A DNA stretch of 64,000 bases from Pedobacter jeongneungensis (lineage in GTDB: Bacteria; Bacteroidota; Bacteroidia; Sphingobacteriales; Sphingobacteriaceae): NCBI RefSeq assembly GCF_000633455.1, contig NZ_AYMG01000008.1, positions 62,001 to 126,000 on the forward strand, read 5' to 3'. The position numbers and the translations under genes are program-made. A model generated the notes under the pieces. That model did no database searches. It saw nothing but the letters and a program-made list of their open reading frames with translations, and was not told the origin of the DNA. This document shows, piece by piece, positions 17,731 through 27,446 of this stretch. The first letter of the stretch is position 1. Every line of letters starts with the position of its first letter.

Positions 17731-19149
17731 TTATTTAGATTTTAAGGCAGTTTCAAGTAATTTTTCAAATGCTGGTTCTGATGCCTGTGGCGCATGATCT
17801 TCGATGATTTTCCCTTCCTGATCAATTAAAATATATCTGGGAATACCTGTAATGTTATATGCTTTTTCGAAGGCTGAAGCCTTTTCATCGCCTGCATGAA
17901 GTTCTATACCGTTCATGCTTTTCGATTTAAGGAAATTAAGCCACTTATCTTTTGATTTTGAATTATCAGTAGAAATGGAAACGAACACAACATTTGGATT
18001 GTCTTTATATCTATCGCGAAGTTTCAAAAAATAAGGTAGTGAGTGCATACAGGGAATGCACCAGGTTGCCCAAACATCTATCGCCACAACTTTGCCTTTA
18101 AAATTGCTCAGGCTTACCATTTTACCAGTTGCATCAGGAATAGAAAAATCTGGCGCCACTGCATTTTTTGAAACCTTACTATATTTTTCGCGTAAATCGC
18201 TGAGGTTTTTCTTTACTGCGGGATCAGTGCTTTTTTCCATTGCGGCAAGCATTATTTTATCCAGATAAGCATCCCAACCACTTATCGAAAGATGGTAAAT
18301 GATAATCTGACTCAATTGTTCGTTAATCAATCTTTCATTACTTACCTGTTTAACTAGAAGTTCCATTTTTCCAACAGAACCATTATCAGCTAAATCATCT
18401 TCTTTAATATCTATACCCTGGCTAACTTTCAGAAAAGTATAATAGTTGGTCACAAATGATCTCAATCCGATCGCTTTTAATGAATTTACAGCAGGATTAT
18501 TCAGCGAGATTTTATCGAGAATATTGTAGTAACTTTTATCAACTTTAGCGGCCTGATGATTGCGTAAATATTGTAATTTCACTTCCATATAGCGCATATC
18601 GTTGTAAAAACGCGCAGTTGAAACCAAACCCGGTTCTTTAGATTTGCTGATTAATTTTACCTCATTTGAATACTGCTGATCGATATCTTTGATGGATAGC
18701 GTTTCTTTTTTTTCTTTAATTAAATCTGCCCAGGCTACATGAATCTCATTAATCAACAAGTTATCAATTTCTGATTTTCCTTTGATTTTGATATTGCTTT
18801 CTACCAGCATCGCAGGGGTGGCAGCTTTTTGATCTGCTGGTCCGCCGATTACAAATGCACCCGACTGACGGGCTGGTAAAACAATATCCAGATGCTGGTT
18901 TGGCAAAACGTAAACCGGAAAATTATCAATGCAGTAAACCAAAGCTTCATTTGTGGGGAAATCCAAAGTGAATTTCCCGTTTTCATCAAACTTTAGTGAT
19001 TTAAAAAGTATCCTGCCCTTTGCAGAAAAAGCCTCCACAAAAAAACCTGAAGATTTTTCATTTGCTCCTATCCTGCTTCCACTAATGGTAGCAGAAAATG
19101 CAGAACCAAAGAGAAATATTAAAAGTAAACTCAATAATTTCGTTTTCAT
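17731..19149 (-). CDS. TlpA-like periplasmic thioredoxin
   Basis: 472 residues with a signal peptide (MKTKLLSLLLIFLFGSAFSA). The N-terminal about 110 residues look like the DUF4369-type beta domain, a helical middle follows, and the C-terminal 145 residues are a TlpA/AhpC-type thioredoxin with the redox motif WATWCIPCMHSLP (Cys364 and Cys367) and the cis-Pro segment ITGIPRYILID. It would reduce or rearrange disulfides of envelope proteins. Such proteins often accompany SusCD loci that handle proteins. 6 nt downstream of the peptidase-like lipoprotein. Confidence 0.88.
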   Translation of the reverse strand: MKTKLLSLLLIFLFGSAFSATISGSRIGANEKSSGFFVEAFSAKGRILFKSLKFDENGKFTLDFPTNEALVYCIDNFPVYVLPNQHLDIVLPARQSGAFVIGGPADQKAATPAMLVESNIKIKGKSEIDNLLINEIHVAWADLIKEKKETLSIKDIDQQYSNEVKLISKSKEPGLVSTARFYNDMRYMEVKLQYLRNHQAAKVDKSYYNILDKISLNNPAVNSLKAIGLRSFVTNYYTFLKVSQGIDIKEDDLADNGSVGKMELLVKQVSNERLINEQLSQIIIYHLSISGWDAYLDKIMLAAMEKSTDPAVKKNLSDLREKYSKVSKNAVAPDFSIPDATGKMVSLSNFKGKVVAIDVWATWCIPCMHSLPYFLKLRDRYKDNPNVVFVSISTDNSKSKDKWLNFLKSKSMNGIELHAGDEKASAFEKAYNITGIPRYILIDQEGKIIEDHAPQASEPAFEKLLETALKSK

Positions 19150-19155
19150 AAGCCA

Positions 19156-20031
19156 TTAAATTACACCTGCATTGCCTATGGCCTGCAAATCGATATTGTA
19201 TTTAGTTTTATAATAGTTAATGATGATATCGTATTTCTTTTTGATCAATCCGGCAGTATCATTTGATGGCTTTAAAATGGTGGCATCTAGTTCGGTCTTA
19301 GTTTTTGAAGTAATTAAAGCGATATAGGACAGAAAATCTCTTGTCGGCCGGTTATCTTGAAGGGAAACAACATAAGAGACATAACCATAAGTATAAAAAT
19401 TGATTGCTGTAACGCCAGTTTGAGTGTAATTGGTTACCGTTAAAAAATCTGCAGGAATATCAAGTTTTCCGCGACTGTTTATAAAGTTAAAAAATTCTAC
19501 ATGCAGGTTATTTACATAGGTTTTTTTCTGGGCATCTGTCATACTATCAAACGAAGCAGAGAAGTTATTCAGGGTGATTTGGTTATAGCTCGATAGCACC
19601 GTGTAAGTTGTTGTTGGGGTTATTTTGCTTCTTAAATTTTGTCCAAGCAAAACTTTAAATGGCAAATTGGTTTTCAAAAACCCATCAGAATAATAGTTTA
19701 ACCAATTCTTTTGTACAAAGCTTAACACCTTACCTACGTAAGCTTCATCTGCAATGTCTACAGCGTAATTGCTGCCAAAATTCGATGAGCTATAAACGGG
19801 TGTTGCACCAAAATCTATAGCACTAAATTTATACAGGAAAAAGGAGCCGTATTTTTTGTTCAGTTCAACTAAAGCAGGATCGTAATCGTGGTTTCCCTGT
19901 GGTAATTTATATTGCACTTCGATATCTGATGGTGCTAAAGCCGCTTCTTCTTTATTACATCCTATAAACACTAAACAAAGTGCGAATAGAAAGCTTAAAT
20001 GTTTTAATGTTTTCATCTTCTTTATTTTCAT
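19156..20031 (-). CDS. Peptidase_Mx1-like lipoprotein, zinc motif lost
   Basis: 291 residues with a lipoprotein signal (LFALCLVFIGC, lipid Cys about residue 25). The overall layout (KLPQG...DYDP.L.ELNKKYG..FLYKF, and later YGYVSYVVSLQDNRPTRDFL) resembles the putative zinc metallopeptidase family found next to SusCD pairs. In that family a HExxH-type motif sits in the helix corresponding to LHVEFFNFIN (residues 176-185); here the spacing His-Val-Glu-Phe-Phe-Asn does not form HExxH, so catalysis by the usual mechanism is unlikely and a binding role is more probable. Starts 2 nt after the SusD stop; a second ATG (20016) would leave 17 nt and a purine-rich AAAGAAG before it. Confidence 0.7.
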   Translation of the reverse strand: MKIKKMKTLKHLSFLFALCLVFIGCNKEEAALAPSDIEVQYKLPQGNHDYDPALVELNKKYGSFFLYKFSAIDFGATPVYSSSNFGSNYAVDIADEAYVGKVLSFVQKNWLNYYSDGFLKTNLPFKVLLGQNLRSKITPTTTYTVLSSYNQITLNNFSASFDSMTDAQKKTYVNNLHVEFFNFINSRGKLDIPADFLTVTNYTQTGVTAINFYTYGYVSYVVSLQDNRPTRDFLSYIALITSKTKTELDATILKPSNDTAGLIKKKYDIIINYYKTKYNIDLQAIGNAGVI

Positions 20032-20033
20032 GA

Positions 20034-21494
20034 CTATGGATTTTGAATCAAATTTGGGTTTCTGCTTAGCGCCTCTGTTGGGATGGCCAAAGTATATCGT
20101 GCATCATTTTTCTGAAGCGTTTCTACCTGCGAGGAACCGGATGTTAATTGAAAGTTATGCTTTAACTCGGGCATTCCCCATCTACGCAAATCGAACCAAC
20201 GGCTATCTTCTAAACACAGTTCTCTTCTTCGCTCCGCCTTATAAAAGGTATAAAGTTCTTGAGGGTCTGTTATCGTTACCGGTACATAAGCCGAAGTAGT
20301 AATCCTGTTCAACCTTAGTAAATTAATATCGGCTAAAGCTTTGCTCACGGCTGATGCATCACCCGCCAATGCCTTTTGTATATAGGCCTCTGCCCTGTTG
20401 AGGTAAGCTTCTGCAGTACGGAACGCTTTTCCATTGGTATTACCAGCTACAAATTTTGCCGATCGGCCTTTGTAAGTATTAATGGTAGTGGTAAGATAAA
20501 CAATACTGGTAAAGCTATATTTAAGCCTTAAATCGGAATTTGCGTAGCTATTTCCCAGGTCATCCGAAACAAAATATGCAGCTTTAGCTACAGATTGTCC
20601 TCCGCCAAAAGGCATTATCGATAATTCTGCATTAAAACCATATCCCCAGATTACCTCTGGTGATGAAACTGCAGATGAAATACCGAAAGTGGCCGTTGCG
20701 ATTTCATTCATCTGTTTCAACGAAGATTTCTTCTGCAATGTAGCGTCAGCATATCTTATACAGGCATCCCAATTGCCCATATATAAATAAATACGTGACA
20801 AGAGAAACCTTGCAGAAGTTCCGTTAAATTTGTAGATGTGGTTTCCGGTACCATTGGCATCCAAAAGCGGAATAGCCTCCAAAAGATCCTTTTCTATTTG
20901 ACTGTATACTTCCTTAACAGTAGATCTGCCTACCGGTTGGTCGGTAACTGCTGCCGTTAAGATTAAAGGCACACCAAGATCAGTTTCGGGGTTGGCGTTT
21001 GCACCATAATAAGGTTTTCCAAAATAGTTCACCATCATCAGGTAATAAAAAGAACGTAAGGCCAAAGCTTGTCCGCGGAGGTTCTGCTTTTCTGATTCTG
21101 TTCCGTTCACCTGGTCTACATAATCGAGCACAACGTTGCAACCTTTGATCCGCGCATAATAGTTATACCAAATATTTGAGTTTGTGGCCGTATTTTCTAC
21201 CAACCTATCAATCATATTTTTCTGCCAGGTAAAAGCAGGTGCATACTTATTTAATGCAGAAACTACTGTGGCATTTGCATTATACTCTGATTGAACATCA
21301 TCGGTTAATAGCTCTGTAAAATCTGTTATAACATTATTTAGCGGATATGCTTCACCCGTCATTAACTGGTTTAATGCTGCTGTTGTGGTTGGGCGAACCA
21401 AATCCTGACTGCTTTCTTCCAAAAAGCCTTTTTTGCATGACAATACACTTATTAATAAGCAAATAAGGGCAATGTATTTTAAATATCTTTTCAT
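20034..21494 (-). CDS. SusD/RagB-family nutrient-binding lipoprotein
   Basis: 486 residues from the ATG at 21494, which gives a clean lipoprotein signal (MKRYLKYIALICLLISVLSC). An upstream in-frame start would overlap SusC by 80 nt and has no signal peptide, so I reject it. Tetratricopeptide-like helices and the family segments are visible: ALRSFYYLMMVNYFGKPYYG, GRSTVKEVYSQIEKDL, and the C-terminal RRRELCLEDSRWFDLRRWG. SusD proteins form the lid over the SusC barrel at the cell surface. 10 nt after the SusC stop. The ligand is unknown; the protease neighbours suggest peptides. Confidence 0.95.
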   Translation of the reverse strand: MKRYLKYIALICLLISVLSCKKGFLEESSQDLVRPTTTAALNQLMTGEAYPLNNVITDFTELLTDDVQSEYNANATVVSALNKYAPAFTWQKNMIDRLVENTATNSNIWYNYYARIKGCNVVLDYVDQVNGTESEKQNLRGQALALRSFYYLMMVNYFGKPYYGANANPETDLGVPLILTAAVTDQPVGRSTVKEVYSQIEKDLLEAIPLLDANGTGNHIYKFNGTSARFLLSRIYLYMGNWDACIRYADATLQKKSSLKQMNEIATATFGISSAVSSPEVIWGYGFNAELSIMPFGGGQSVAKAAYFVSDDLGNSYANSDLRLKYSFTSIVYLTTTINTYKGRSAKFVAGNTNGKAFRTAEAYLNRAEAYIQKALAGDASAVSKALADINLLRLNRITTSAYVPVTITDPQELYTFYKAERRRELCLEDSRWFDLRRWGMPELKHNFQLTSGSSQVETLQKNDARYTLAIPTEALSRNPNLIQNP

Positions 21495-21504
21495 AATCTG
21501 CTTG

Positions 21505-24500
21505 TTATATACCAATATTAAGTGATAAAGAATAAGTTCTCGGGATAGGCAGGCTATTTCCATTAACCTCAGGATCCTGTCCATTCAATCTCTTATCAGC
21601 GATATAGAATAAGTTGGAAACAGAAGCCTGAACTTGGCAGGATTTCAGTCCAATTCGTTTGATTTTATCGCTTGGTACAATGTAACCTAAGGCTAAATTT
21701 CTTAGCCGGACAAAACTTGCATCAACAATCCTGGTGTTGGAATAATCGTACAATTGGTACGGAGAATATGTTCCTGTTGACCCAGGTACCGGAATTTGGT
21801 TTAAGGCTACCGAATTTGCAGTTGGCAATGATGGTATTACAGTAAAGGCTTCATCACCAGGCTGACGCCAACGGTTGTTTAATTCTGCAGATAAATTTTG
21901 AAATGGATATGGGGCAGATGTAGTTGCCCGAATAGACGTATACAACGGTGCCAGTCTTTTTACATTGCCAGTACTGATGTAAAGAAACGTATTTAAGGTA
22001 AATGATTTATAGCGGAAATTATTGCCTAAACCACCTGTAAATTTTGGATCTATCTGGCCAGAATATACCAAAGCCTTGGTAACATCGGTTGCAGCCTCCG
22101 GATTAGTAGCCACATTTAAACTATTAAATAAGGGTCTTCCTGTTTGCGCATCCAAGCCTGAAAAATCGAACGACCATATTCCGGTGGCTGGAAAACCTTG
22201 TTTATACAAACCGCCAGAAACAGCAGCCTGCCAGCTGGTTAACGATATAGCACCAGATTCTTGAACATTGTTAACCACTTTTGCGGTGTTGAAGTTGATG
22301 CTCCAATCAAAGTTTCTTGTTTTTATCGGGAAGAAATTTAAGGAAAGCTCGAAACCTTTATTGGTAATGTCACCTGCATTAATCGGCATGGTTAACAGTC
22401 CATACTCTAATGGAATTGTTTTTTGGACAATCACATCAAAACCTGCTTTTTTGAAATAATCAATACTACCCGAAATGCGGTTTTTAAGGAAAGCAAAATC
22501 TAATCCAAGATTTAAGGTTTTGTTGCGTTCCCAACGCAAATCTTTATAGGCCAAACTTTTGATCATTAATATCGGATCTCCTGAAATTGGATTTACGGAA
22601 GCAGCTCCGGTTGGGATCTGAGCAACAAGATCGGGACTAAAATTTTCTGCCACATTACCCTGAAAACCAAAACTTACCCTTGCAGAAAGCTGGTTTAACC
22701 AATTTAGATCATCAAAAAAGTTTTCTTCTGCAATATTCCATTTACCACCGATAGACCAAACAGGTAAAAACCTATGGTTCGCATATTGGCCAAACCGATT
22801 TGATGCATCGGTGCGGATATTGGCGTTGACCACGTATTTTTGGTTAAAATTATAAGTTGCCGTACCAAAATATGATACATAATTAGAAACCCGATCGGTA
22901 ATGGTTGGAATGGCATTTTGAAGTAAACTATTTACAAAAGTAACGCCGGTATTCACTACAGTTGGTGGAAGTTGGGCAAAAGACTGTCCCCTATCCGGTA
23001 AATAACCATAATTGAGCTGTTTTAATCCGTCATATTTCGAACTTCGTATTTCCTGCCCAACCATTACATTTAAACCATCTTTATTTCCCCTTAAACTTTT
23101 ATTAAAAGCTAAAGTATTTCTGAAAGTTGTGGTTTGGTTGCTCACGGAAAAAGAGTTGTAAATTCCGCCAACCGGTATCCTTGATGCAAGATAATCTATC
23201 GAATTAGGCACTGCAGTGCCATACTCAAAACCACGTAACTGTGTTACCGAATTTGTGCGTTCTGTAGAATAAGTTGCGCCATTGGTTTGGTTATAGCCAT
23301 AACCCAATAACGATTGAAAAGTAAATAGCTTTAAAAATTTATATTCAAGGTTTGCCGATGCATTAATTGTGGCTAACTTATTGGTATTGCCACTTTCTGC
23401 CAGCTCATTTAAAACATTGTATTTGAAGGCTCCGGCGCCAGTGTTTGGACTGGTATAAAAGTAAGGTAAACCATCATCGCCGTAAGCTGGGATTGTTCTA
23501 CTGGTATTAAAAGCATAATTAAATGGATCTACCCCATAAAAACCATCAGTTTTACTTTTTGCTCCATTTAACTTAAAGCCAACTTTAAAATGATCGTTCA
23601 GTGTGCTGTTAACATTAACCGATGCCGTATAGCGGTTTTGTTCGTTTCCTTTGGTATTACCCCTATCATTTAAGATACCAATGGAAGTATAATAAGTTGT
23701 TTTATCAGAACCACCAGATAAACTTAAACTGTGTGTTTGACTAACCGGTGCCTGAAACAACAGGGCAAACCAATCGGTATTATTGGTTTCGAGTTTATTA
23801 ACGCCGGCAACAAACTGTTCCTGCGTAATTTTCTTATCAAATAAATCTGCAGATAAACCTTCGTAAGAAACTGGATCTGGTGTAACTTCAAATTGTAATC
23901 CCTTTGCATAAATCTCTCTGGAAACATCGATCCTTTCTTTCGAATTCATCAGGTTAAACTGTCCATAATTTGGTCTTGCTGATGTAGTAAAGTTGGTAGA
24001 ATAGTTAATTGAGGTTTTACCAACCTTACCTTTTTTGGTCGTAATTACAATTACCCCATTGGCTGCCTTAACGCCATAGATAGCTGTGGAGGTAGCATCT
24101 TTTAAAACGGTAATGTCCTGAATATCGTCAACATTTAAAAAGGCTACTGTACTGCCTACCAAATTTTTAATGGCATCGTCAGAACTTCCCGGGGTTAGCG
24201 AATTAAGCTGCTGGTAATCGAAGGGGATTGGGTCTTCCTGAATAATTCCATCAACTACCCAAACTGGTTCCTGGTTACCCAATAACGTAGATGAACCACG
24301 CACCCTTATCTTTGGTTTCGAACCTACCAAACCCGATGTGTTGCTTACCGCAACACCTGGCAATTGTCCCTGTAATAATTTATCGATCTGGTTGGTACCG
24401 GCAACTTTAATGTCTTCCATTTTAACTGAAGCAATAGAACCTACAAAATCCCTTTTGGCGATGTTCTGATAACCAGTAACCACTACATCATCAAGCCCCT

Positions 24501-25128
24501 GTGCCGATTCTTCAAGTTTCATATTCATCACCAGAAACTCAGTTGTGGCATTTACTTTAACAGCTTTAATTTCTGATTTATAACCTACATATTGATAACG
24601 TATGGTACTATTATCGTTAACCAAAAGCACATAATTTCCATTTTCATCAGATGAAGTGGCATTTTGCTGCCCGATTTCCTGAATCGAAACACCTGGTAAT
24701 GCGATATTCTTTTCATCAGTAATTTTACCCGTAAGCCTGATCTTTTTCTGGGAAAGTGATGGCCCGCCTGATGTTGAAACGGCTTTAGTTTTAAAGATTA
24801 CCACATCCTTGTCGATTACAAAAGTGATGTCTGTTCCGTTTAAAAGAGCATTTAGAACAACACTTAAACTTTTGTTTTTTAAGGATACCGTTACGCGAGG
24901 GTTTTTATCCAACTGATCGGCGTTGTAAAAGAACTGCATTTTCGCCTGCCTGCTCACCTGTTTAACCGCATCAGATAGTTTTGCGTTTTTAACGCTAATG
25001 CTGATGTTGGCTGCGGTTTGTGCTTGTAGGGATGGGTTAAAAATTATAATCGCACAGAGTGTTGCACTTAAAATTTTCGTAAAAAGGCGGAATTGAGGCG
25101 AAAAATAATTTTGTAAATATTTTTTCAT
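21505..25128 (-). CDS. SusC/RagA-family TonB-linked outer-membrane transporter
   Basis: 1207 residues. Domains in order: signal peptide (to about residue 36), STN domain (about 45-115, SISVKNAKLSDAVKQVSRQ), carboxypeptidase-regulatory-like domain (about 128-215), plug domain (about 225-360, including VVVTGYQNIAKRDFVGSI and the SusC hallmark VLKDATSTAIYGVKAANGVI), then the beta barrel to the C-terminus. The STN domain marks it as a transducing receptor that signals to the FecR/ECF pair directly upstream. Transports a large substrate across the outer membrane with SusD using TonB energy. Confidence 0.97.
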   Translation of the reverse strand: MKKYLQNYFSPQFRLFTKILSATLCAIIIFNPSLQAQTAANISISVKNAKLSDAVKQVSRQAKMQFFYNADQLDKNPRVTVSLKNKSLSVVLNALLNGTDITFVIDKDVVIFKTKAVSTSGGPSLSQKKIRLTGKITDEKNIALPGVSIQEIGQQNATSSDENGNYVLLVNDNSTIRYQYVGYKSEIKAVKVNATTEFLVMNMKLEESAQGLDDVVVTGYQNIAKRDFVGSIASVKMEDIKVAGTNQIDKLLQGQLPGVAVSNTSGLVGSKPKIRVRGSSTLLGNQEPVWVVDGIIQEDPIPFDYQQLNSLTPGSSDDAIKNLVGSTVAFLNVDDIQDITVLKDATSTAIYGVKAANGVIVITTKKGKVGKTSINYSTNFTTSARPNYGQFNLMNSKERIDVSREIYAKGLQFEVTPDPVSYEGLSADLFDKKITQEQFVAGVNKLETNNTDWFALLFQAPVSQTHSLSLSGGSDKTTYYTSIGILNDRGNTKGNEQNRYTASVNVNSTLNDHFKVGFKLNGAKSKTDGFYGVDPFNYAFNTSRTIPAYGDDGLPYFYTSPNTGAGAFKYNVLNELAESGNTNKLATINASANLEYKFLKLFTFQSLLGYGYNQTNGATYSTERTNSVTQLRGFEYGTAVPNSIDYLASRIPVGGIYNSFSVSNQTTTFRNTLAFNKSLRGNKDGLNVMVGQEIRSSKYDGLKQLNYGYLPDRGQSFAQLPPTVVNTGVTFVNSLLQNAIPTITDRVSNYVSYFGTATYNFNQKYVVNANIRTDASNRFGQYANHRFLPVWSIGGKWNIAEENFFDDLNWLNQLSARVSFGFQGNVAENFSPDLVAQIPTGAASVNPISGDPILMIKSLAYKDLRWERNKTLNLGLDFAFLKNRISGSIDYFKKAGFDVIVQKTIPLEYGLLTMPINAGDITNKGFELSLNFFPIKTRNFDWSINFNTAKVVNNVQESGAISLTSWQAAVSGGLYKQGFPATGIWSFDFSGLDAQTGRPLFNSLNVATNPEAATDVTKALVYSGQIDPKFTGGLGNNFRYKSFTLNTFLYISTGNVKRLAPLYTSIRATTSAPYPFQNLSAELNNRWRQPGDEAFTVIPSLPTANSVALNQIPVPGSTGTYSPYQLYDYSNTRIVDASFVRLRNLALGYIVPSDKIKRIGLKSCQVQASVSNLFYIADKRLNGQDPEVNGNSLPIPRTYSLSLNIGI

Positions 25129-25184
25129 TTAGTTTTGAAATAGTTTGGTTGATTTTTTGATTCTGGTTTGGTTAGATGTTTCGT

Positions 25185-26345
25185 TTAACGTTGATCTACA
25201 TATATCCTCCTGTTTTTAATGCTGAACCTCACACCACCGGTTTGTTCGATAATGTTTAGTATTACTTTTATATCACTATATCTTTCAATCTCTCCAGAGA
25301 AATGAATCTTTTTAATCTTTTCCGCCTGGAAATCTACATCGTAATCGTACCACAAGCTCAATTGAGCCATTACTTCATCAAGCGTTGCTTCTTCGAAAAC
25401 AATTTTTCCGTTTGCCCAGGCCACATAAGGCAATACATCTACATCGGCTTTACTTAAAGCATTGGTTTGTGCATTAAACACAGCCTGTTGGTTTGGCGCT
25501 AAAATGATGCTTTGGTTATTTGCAGATTTAGCTTCAACTTTACCCTCTACCAAAGTGGTACGAATTGTTTTGGTATAAGTATTTACATTAAAGGTTGTTC
25601 CCAGCACTTTTACATCCATACCGTTTGCATGCACAATAAAGGGTTTGCTCGGATTCTTGGCCACCTGAAAATAAGCTTCTCCTTTTTCTAAATACACGTC
25701 TCTACTGTTTGCCGCATTTATATTTACCGGGAAACGAAGTACCGATGCCGAATTGATCATTACCGTTGTTCCATCAGCTAATGCCAGTTTATATTCAGCT
25801 CCTCTCGGGATAATCAATTTGTTAAAAACCTGTGCCCCATCATTGACCCCATTTTGTTTATAACTCAATAATGTTTTGTCTTTATTGGTAATACTTGTTC
25901 CTGCAACTTCTGCTAATTTTTGGTTCACGCCCGAAAGTTCAACCGAACGGCCATCAGATAAAACTAAAGTAGCCCTGTTATGATTGGTTGGTTCCAGTTT
26001 TGCCAAATTCAGTACTACCGGTTCGTTATTTTTAAGGTAATAGAAAACTCCACCTGCCAATATTAAAATCGGCAATAAAATCGCAGCAGCATACCTTAAC
26101 AAGTTTGGCATCAGTTTTACTTTTTTCGACCCTAAATTTGGTTGCAACTTATTCCACGCTATATTTTCATCCAACTTATTAACCAACGCAGTGGCCTGTG
26201 CCATCATTTTATCAGTTTGCAATGCCTCAATCAATTCTTTTTCCTCAATCGTTAACTGATCGAGCAAATATTGATCTGGTAATTCATTGTTATTTAACTG
26301 TCGGATCACTTTAATCCAGGTGTTTTCTATTGCGTTCATTTTCAT
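25185..26345 (-). CDS. FecR-family anti-sigma factor
   Basis: 386 residues. An N-terminal cytoplasmic helical region with the conserved W residues, one membrane helix (about residues 83-106, LLRYAAAILLPILILAGGVFYYL), then the periplasmic FecR domain (DGTTVMINSASVLRFPVN, KGEAYFQVAKNPSKPFIVH, VLGTTFNVNTY) and a C-terminal DUF4974-type STN-like domain. It relays ligand binding from the SusC STN domain to the ECF sigma. The start may be two codons further in (MNAIENTW). 56 nt upstream of SusC and 114 nt downstream of the sigma gene. Confidence 0.95.
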   Translation of the reverse strand: MKMNAIENTWIKVIRQLNNNELPDQYLLDQLTIEEKELIEALQTDKMMAQATALVNKLDENIAWNKLQPNLGSKKVKLMPNLLRYAAAILLPILILAGGVFYYLKNNEPVVLNLAKLEPTNHNRATLVLSDGRSVELSGVNQKLAEVAGTSITNKDKTLLSYKQNGVNDGAQVFNKLIIPRGAEYKLALADGTTVMINSASVLRFPVNINAANSRDVYLEKGEAYFQVAKNPSKPFIVHANGMDVKVLGTTFNVNTYTKTIRTTLVEGKVEAKSANNQSIILAPNQQAVFNAQTNALSKADVDVLPYVAWANGKIVFEEATLDEVMAQLSLWYDYDVDFQAEKIKKIHFSGEIERYSDIKVILNIIEQTGGVRFSIKNRRIYVDQR

Positions 26346-26459
26346 AGATAGGTTATTGTATAGTATAACTTATGTTAATTTAGGGTGACAGCAGTATTAA
26401 AAAATTATTAAATAATTTTCAAACAACTGATTATCAAAGAAATAAATTTTATATTTTGA

Positions 26460-27020
26460 TTAGAATTTTCCTTTACCTAAAAGGATGGCAATAAAAATTA
26501 CCGAAAGCGGATCTTCAGCAGCCTTGGCTTTTAAGAAAGCATAAGCCCTTTTCATTTGTGTTTTAACAGTATTAACTGAGATGTTATTGGCTTCTGCAAT
26601 GGCGGCATAACTTAAACCATCAACCACATATTGCAGAAATACTTTTTTGCGTTCATCAGGCAAAAGATTAACCAGGCCCAATACTTTTTCGTCAGCAGTT
26701 TCTTTTAACAACAAAGCTTCTTCCTCTTCCAGATAATCGGTTTGAATGGCCAATGGGGTTTGCTCTGTTAGCTCCACCGCATTGGGTAATTTTTTAAGAA
26801 AACTTAACGAAAGGTTTTTAACGGCTCGGGTAGCATAGGATTGAAATGAGGTTTCAATCTGAATATCGTTTCTTCTATTCCAGAAATTGATAAAAAAATC
26901 CTGAACAATATCTTCGGCAGCTGCTTCATCTTTAAGCATTTGATAGGCCACAAGCACTAAAAACTTGTAATGTTTCTTAAACAAGTTCTCAAATGAGGCT
27001 ATATCAGAGTATTCTGCCAA
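26460..27020 (-). CDS. ECF sigma-70 factor (Bacteroidetes expansion family)
   Basis: 186 residues. Region 2 (FKKHYKFLVLVAYQMLKDEAAAEDIVQDFFINFWNRR, with a charged 2.4 part) and region 4 (LPDERKKVFLQYVVDGLSYAAIAEANNISVNTVKTQMKRAYAFL as the HTH) are complete, with an acidic linker between. It would be held by FecR and released when the STN-type SusC binds its ligand, then drive the locus. First gene of the leftward cluster. Its own promoter is not obvious; the 426-bp gap upstream carries repeats. Confidence 0.95.
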   Translation of the reverse strand: MAEYSDIASFENLFKKHYKFLVLVAYQMLKDEAAAEDIVQDFFINFWNRRNDIQIETSFQSYATRAVKNLSLSFLKKLPNAVELTEQTPLAIQTDYLEEEEALLLKETADEKVLGLVNLLPDERKKVFLQYVVDGLSYAAIAEANNISVNTVKTQMKRAYAFLKAKAAEDPLSVIFIAILLGKGKF

Positions 27021-27149
27021 TTTAATTAAGAATAAGGATGATTGATAAGGAATTCCATCGTAAAATTAGTTTAAAACTTGGCAAAAAGAAATATAGAGAT
27101 GAATTTAGAATTATTATTCGCGGAGTTTAAATTATTTTGCCACGGAAAC

Positions 27150-27446
27150 ACAGAAAGCACGGAGTAATTGATGAGTCCCTTTCATTTTTGTCATCCTGAG
27201 TGCAACGAAGGATCTTTATTTATGCAATTGGATTATGTTTCATCGCTTTCAGATTCTTCACTGCGTTCAGAATGACAGGAAAATGGAATAACAATCGAAC
27301 TCGGTGTACTTTGTGCCTTCTCTCTGCTCCCTCTGTGGTTAAAAACAAAAAAATCCCCTGGCTTTTACCAGAGGATTTAATTAGTAACATCACCCTGATC
27401 CGATAGCTATCGGATTTATTTCAGGGTCTTTATAGTATGACGATTA
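27150..27446. repeat. Gap with two inverted repeats and a palindrome
   Basis: No gene is supported in 27021-27446. An inverted repeat GTCATCCTGAGTGCAACGAA (27191) with arms reappearing as GATTCTTCACTGCG...CAGAATGAC (to about 27276) resembles the palindromic elements elsewhere. The perfect palindrome ATCCGATAGCTATCGGAT lies at 27398-27415, framed by CCCTGA and TCAGGG; the same framed unit recurs inverted at 38791-38822. Confidence 0.7.
27347..27378 (-). terminator. Intrinsic terminator of the GAF gene
   Basis: On the minus strand, stem AAATCCTCTGG / CCAGGGGATTT around a 6-nt loop, followed by a T7 run (27347-27353). It lies 69 nt after the stop of the GAF-domain gene. Confidence 0.8.

Noticed and set aside
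27200..27406. 68-residue plus-strand frame
   Set aside because: Composed of inverted-repeat and terminator sequence; no gene-like features.
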